Shown here in pieces: positions 63,169 to 64,000 of a stretch of 64,000 bases of DNA (its first letter is position 1; each line of letters opens with the position of its first letter). This DNA comes from Erythrocercus mccallii (Eukaryota; Chordata; Aves; Passeriformes; Dicruridae). The stretch spans positions 580,847 to 644,846 of the forward strand of contig VZRG01000007.1 in the NCBI GenBank assembly GCA_013397435.1, read 5' to 3'. The translations under genes were made by a program, and so were the position numbers. The notes below the pieces were generated by a model that ran no database searches, was not told the DNA's origin, and saw nothing but the letters and a program-made list of their open reading frames with translations.

Positions 63169-64000
63169 TTTTAGTGCCCACAATGACCCCACGGCCAAAT
63201 CTCAGCACGTTTATGTCACCTGGATGCTGTCAGCTGTCATGTGCATGTGTCCCAGGAGCACGGTCCAAGACCAGCCGCATTGCCAGGCCCATACCCGTGT
63301 GCCTGCTCACCATCCCAGCCCCAAAGGAAAGGGACTGCAGGCAAGCTGCCCACTGGGAATGGGCCTTCCACTGCTCTGTCTTCCCAACAACACAGTGCAC
63401 TTGGCTGGAACAGGTGTTGTTGGAACAGGCTACCTTCACACCAGCAAACACTCTAGCAGCTTGCCAGCACTCAGGAGTGCTTTAACTTGGAAGTGCAAAT
63501 GTGCTGCCATGCAGACCTAATGAATGGATTAGAGGTGAAAGGCATGAAGGCACCAAAAGCAGTAATTTGCGGTGAAGCCTTGGTGCTGATTTTGTAACAG
63601 CAGTTGCCTCTTTCTTTTCATGCTTGATAGTAAACAGGTTTTTTTCACAACCTGGTTAATAAAATTGGTGGACAGCCTCTCACAATGATTTAGATACATT
63701 AAAAAAAACAGGGGGAAAAGAGCACAATATAACAACTGAGATACAGTTGTTGGCACCAGGGACTATTATACTCAATTAGGCGAATTAGATGCAAGATTAA
63801 AGTCATAACTTGAGATTAGCAGTAAATCTATGCTTGCCAGTAAGTTACTAGAGTTTCAAACTTGAGTCCAAATCAGAAAAATCTCAACTTGAATAAAAAG
63901 TTTTTGACTGTCAGAACATAAAAGCGTAAGGGAAAGTACTTAGAGCAGTGTAATTAAAAAAAGCTAACTTTTTTCTCTAGCAGTACTTAGCTGTCATGAT
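63169..64000. other. Unique sequence to the window end
   Basis: No gene or clear repeat is recognised. Two overlapping frames of 132 and 114 codons (63122-63520, 63141-63485) begin inside the minisatellite and carry no domain. Confidence 0.5.

Noticed and set aside
1..64000. tRNA, rRNA or CRISPR array
   Set aside because: I found no GGTTCGANTCC-type B box with a matching cloverleaf, no rRNA core sequence and no regularly spaced identical repeats with unique spacers. The 17/24-base array is contiguous and degenerate, unlike CRISPR.

Overview
The window looks like intergenic or intronic DNA from a bird genome. The main evidence is five CR1 (chicken repeat 1) non-LTR retrotransposon fragments. 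Four end in the typical avian CR1 3' terminus, two contain readable CR1 protein blocks, and in one of these both the endonuclease and the reverse transcriptase (RT) can be followed. Four solo long terminal repeats (LTRs) of avian endogenous retroviruses support the same conclusion. The DNA is AT-rich and CpG-poor, with many short homopolymers. A passerine is plausible from the look of the LTRs, but that is an impression from memory and was not tested.

No host protein-coding gene, rRNA, tRNA or CRISPR array could be supported. The longest open frames are about 156 codons, begin at arbitrary ATGs, and show no recognisable domain, so I treat them as chance.

Layout. (1) 634-2022: two different solo LTRs about 160 bases apart; the second has a near-perfect 5-base target duplication. 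(2) 2-26 kb: mostly unique AT-rich sequence with a CR1 tail at 13.5 kb, an AT-rich block and an (AT)n microsatellite. (3) 26.7-36.1 kb: CR1-rich, with one short copy and a 2.8-kb copy running from endonuclease to 3' end, followed directly by a second copy, all on the minus strand. (4) 36-45 kb: unique sequence, a 35-base assembly gap at 41277-41311, a CR1 tail and a 25-base poly(A) run. (5) 45.9-47.8 kb: two ~270-290-base direct repeats about 96% identical. (6) 48-61 kb: mostly unique sequence with a solo LTR at 55.4 kb and a perfect X-box-type palindrome at 57.06 kb. (7) 61.8-63.2 kb: a fourth solo LTR, then a degenerate minisatellite of alternating 17- and 24-base units carrying seven exact AGGTCA half-sites.

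No working multi-gene system is visible. The most notable items are the AGGTCA minisatellite with its DR1/DR4-spaced end, the local duplication, the X-box palindrome and the CR1 copy that has lost a catalytic aspartate. All are observations by eye and none has been tested by alignment.
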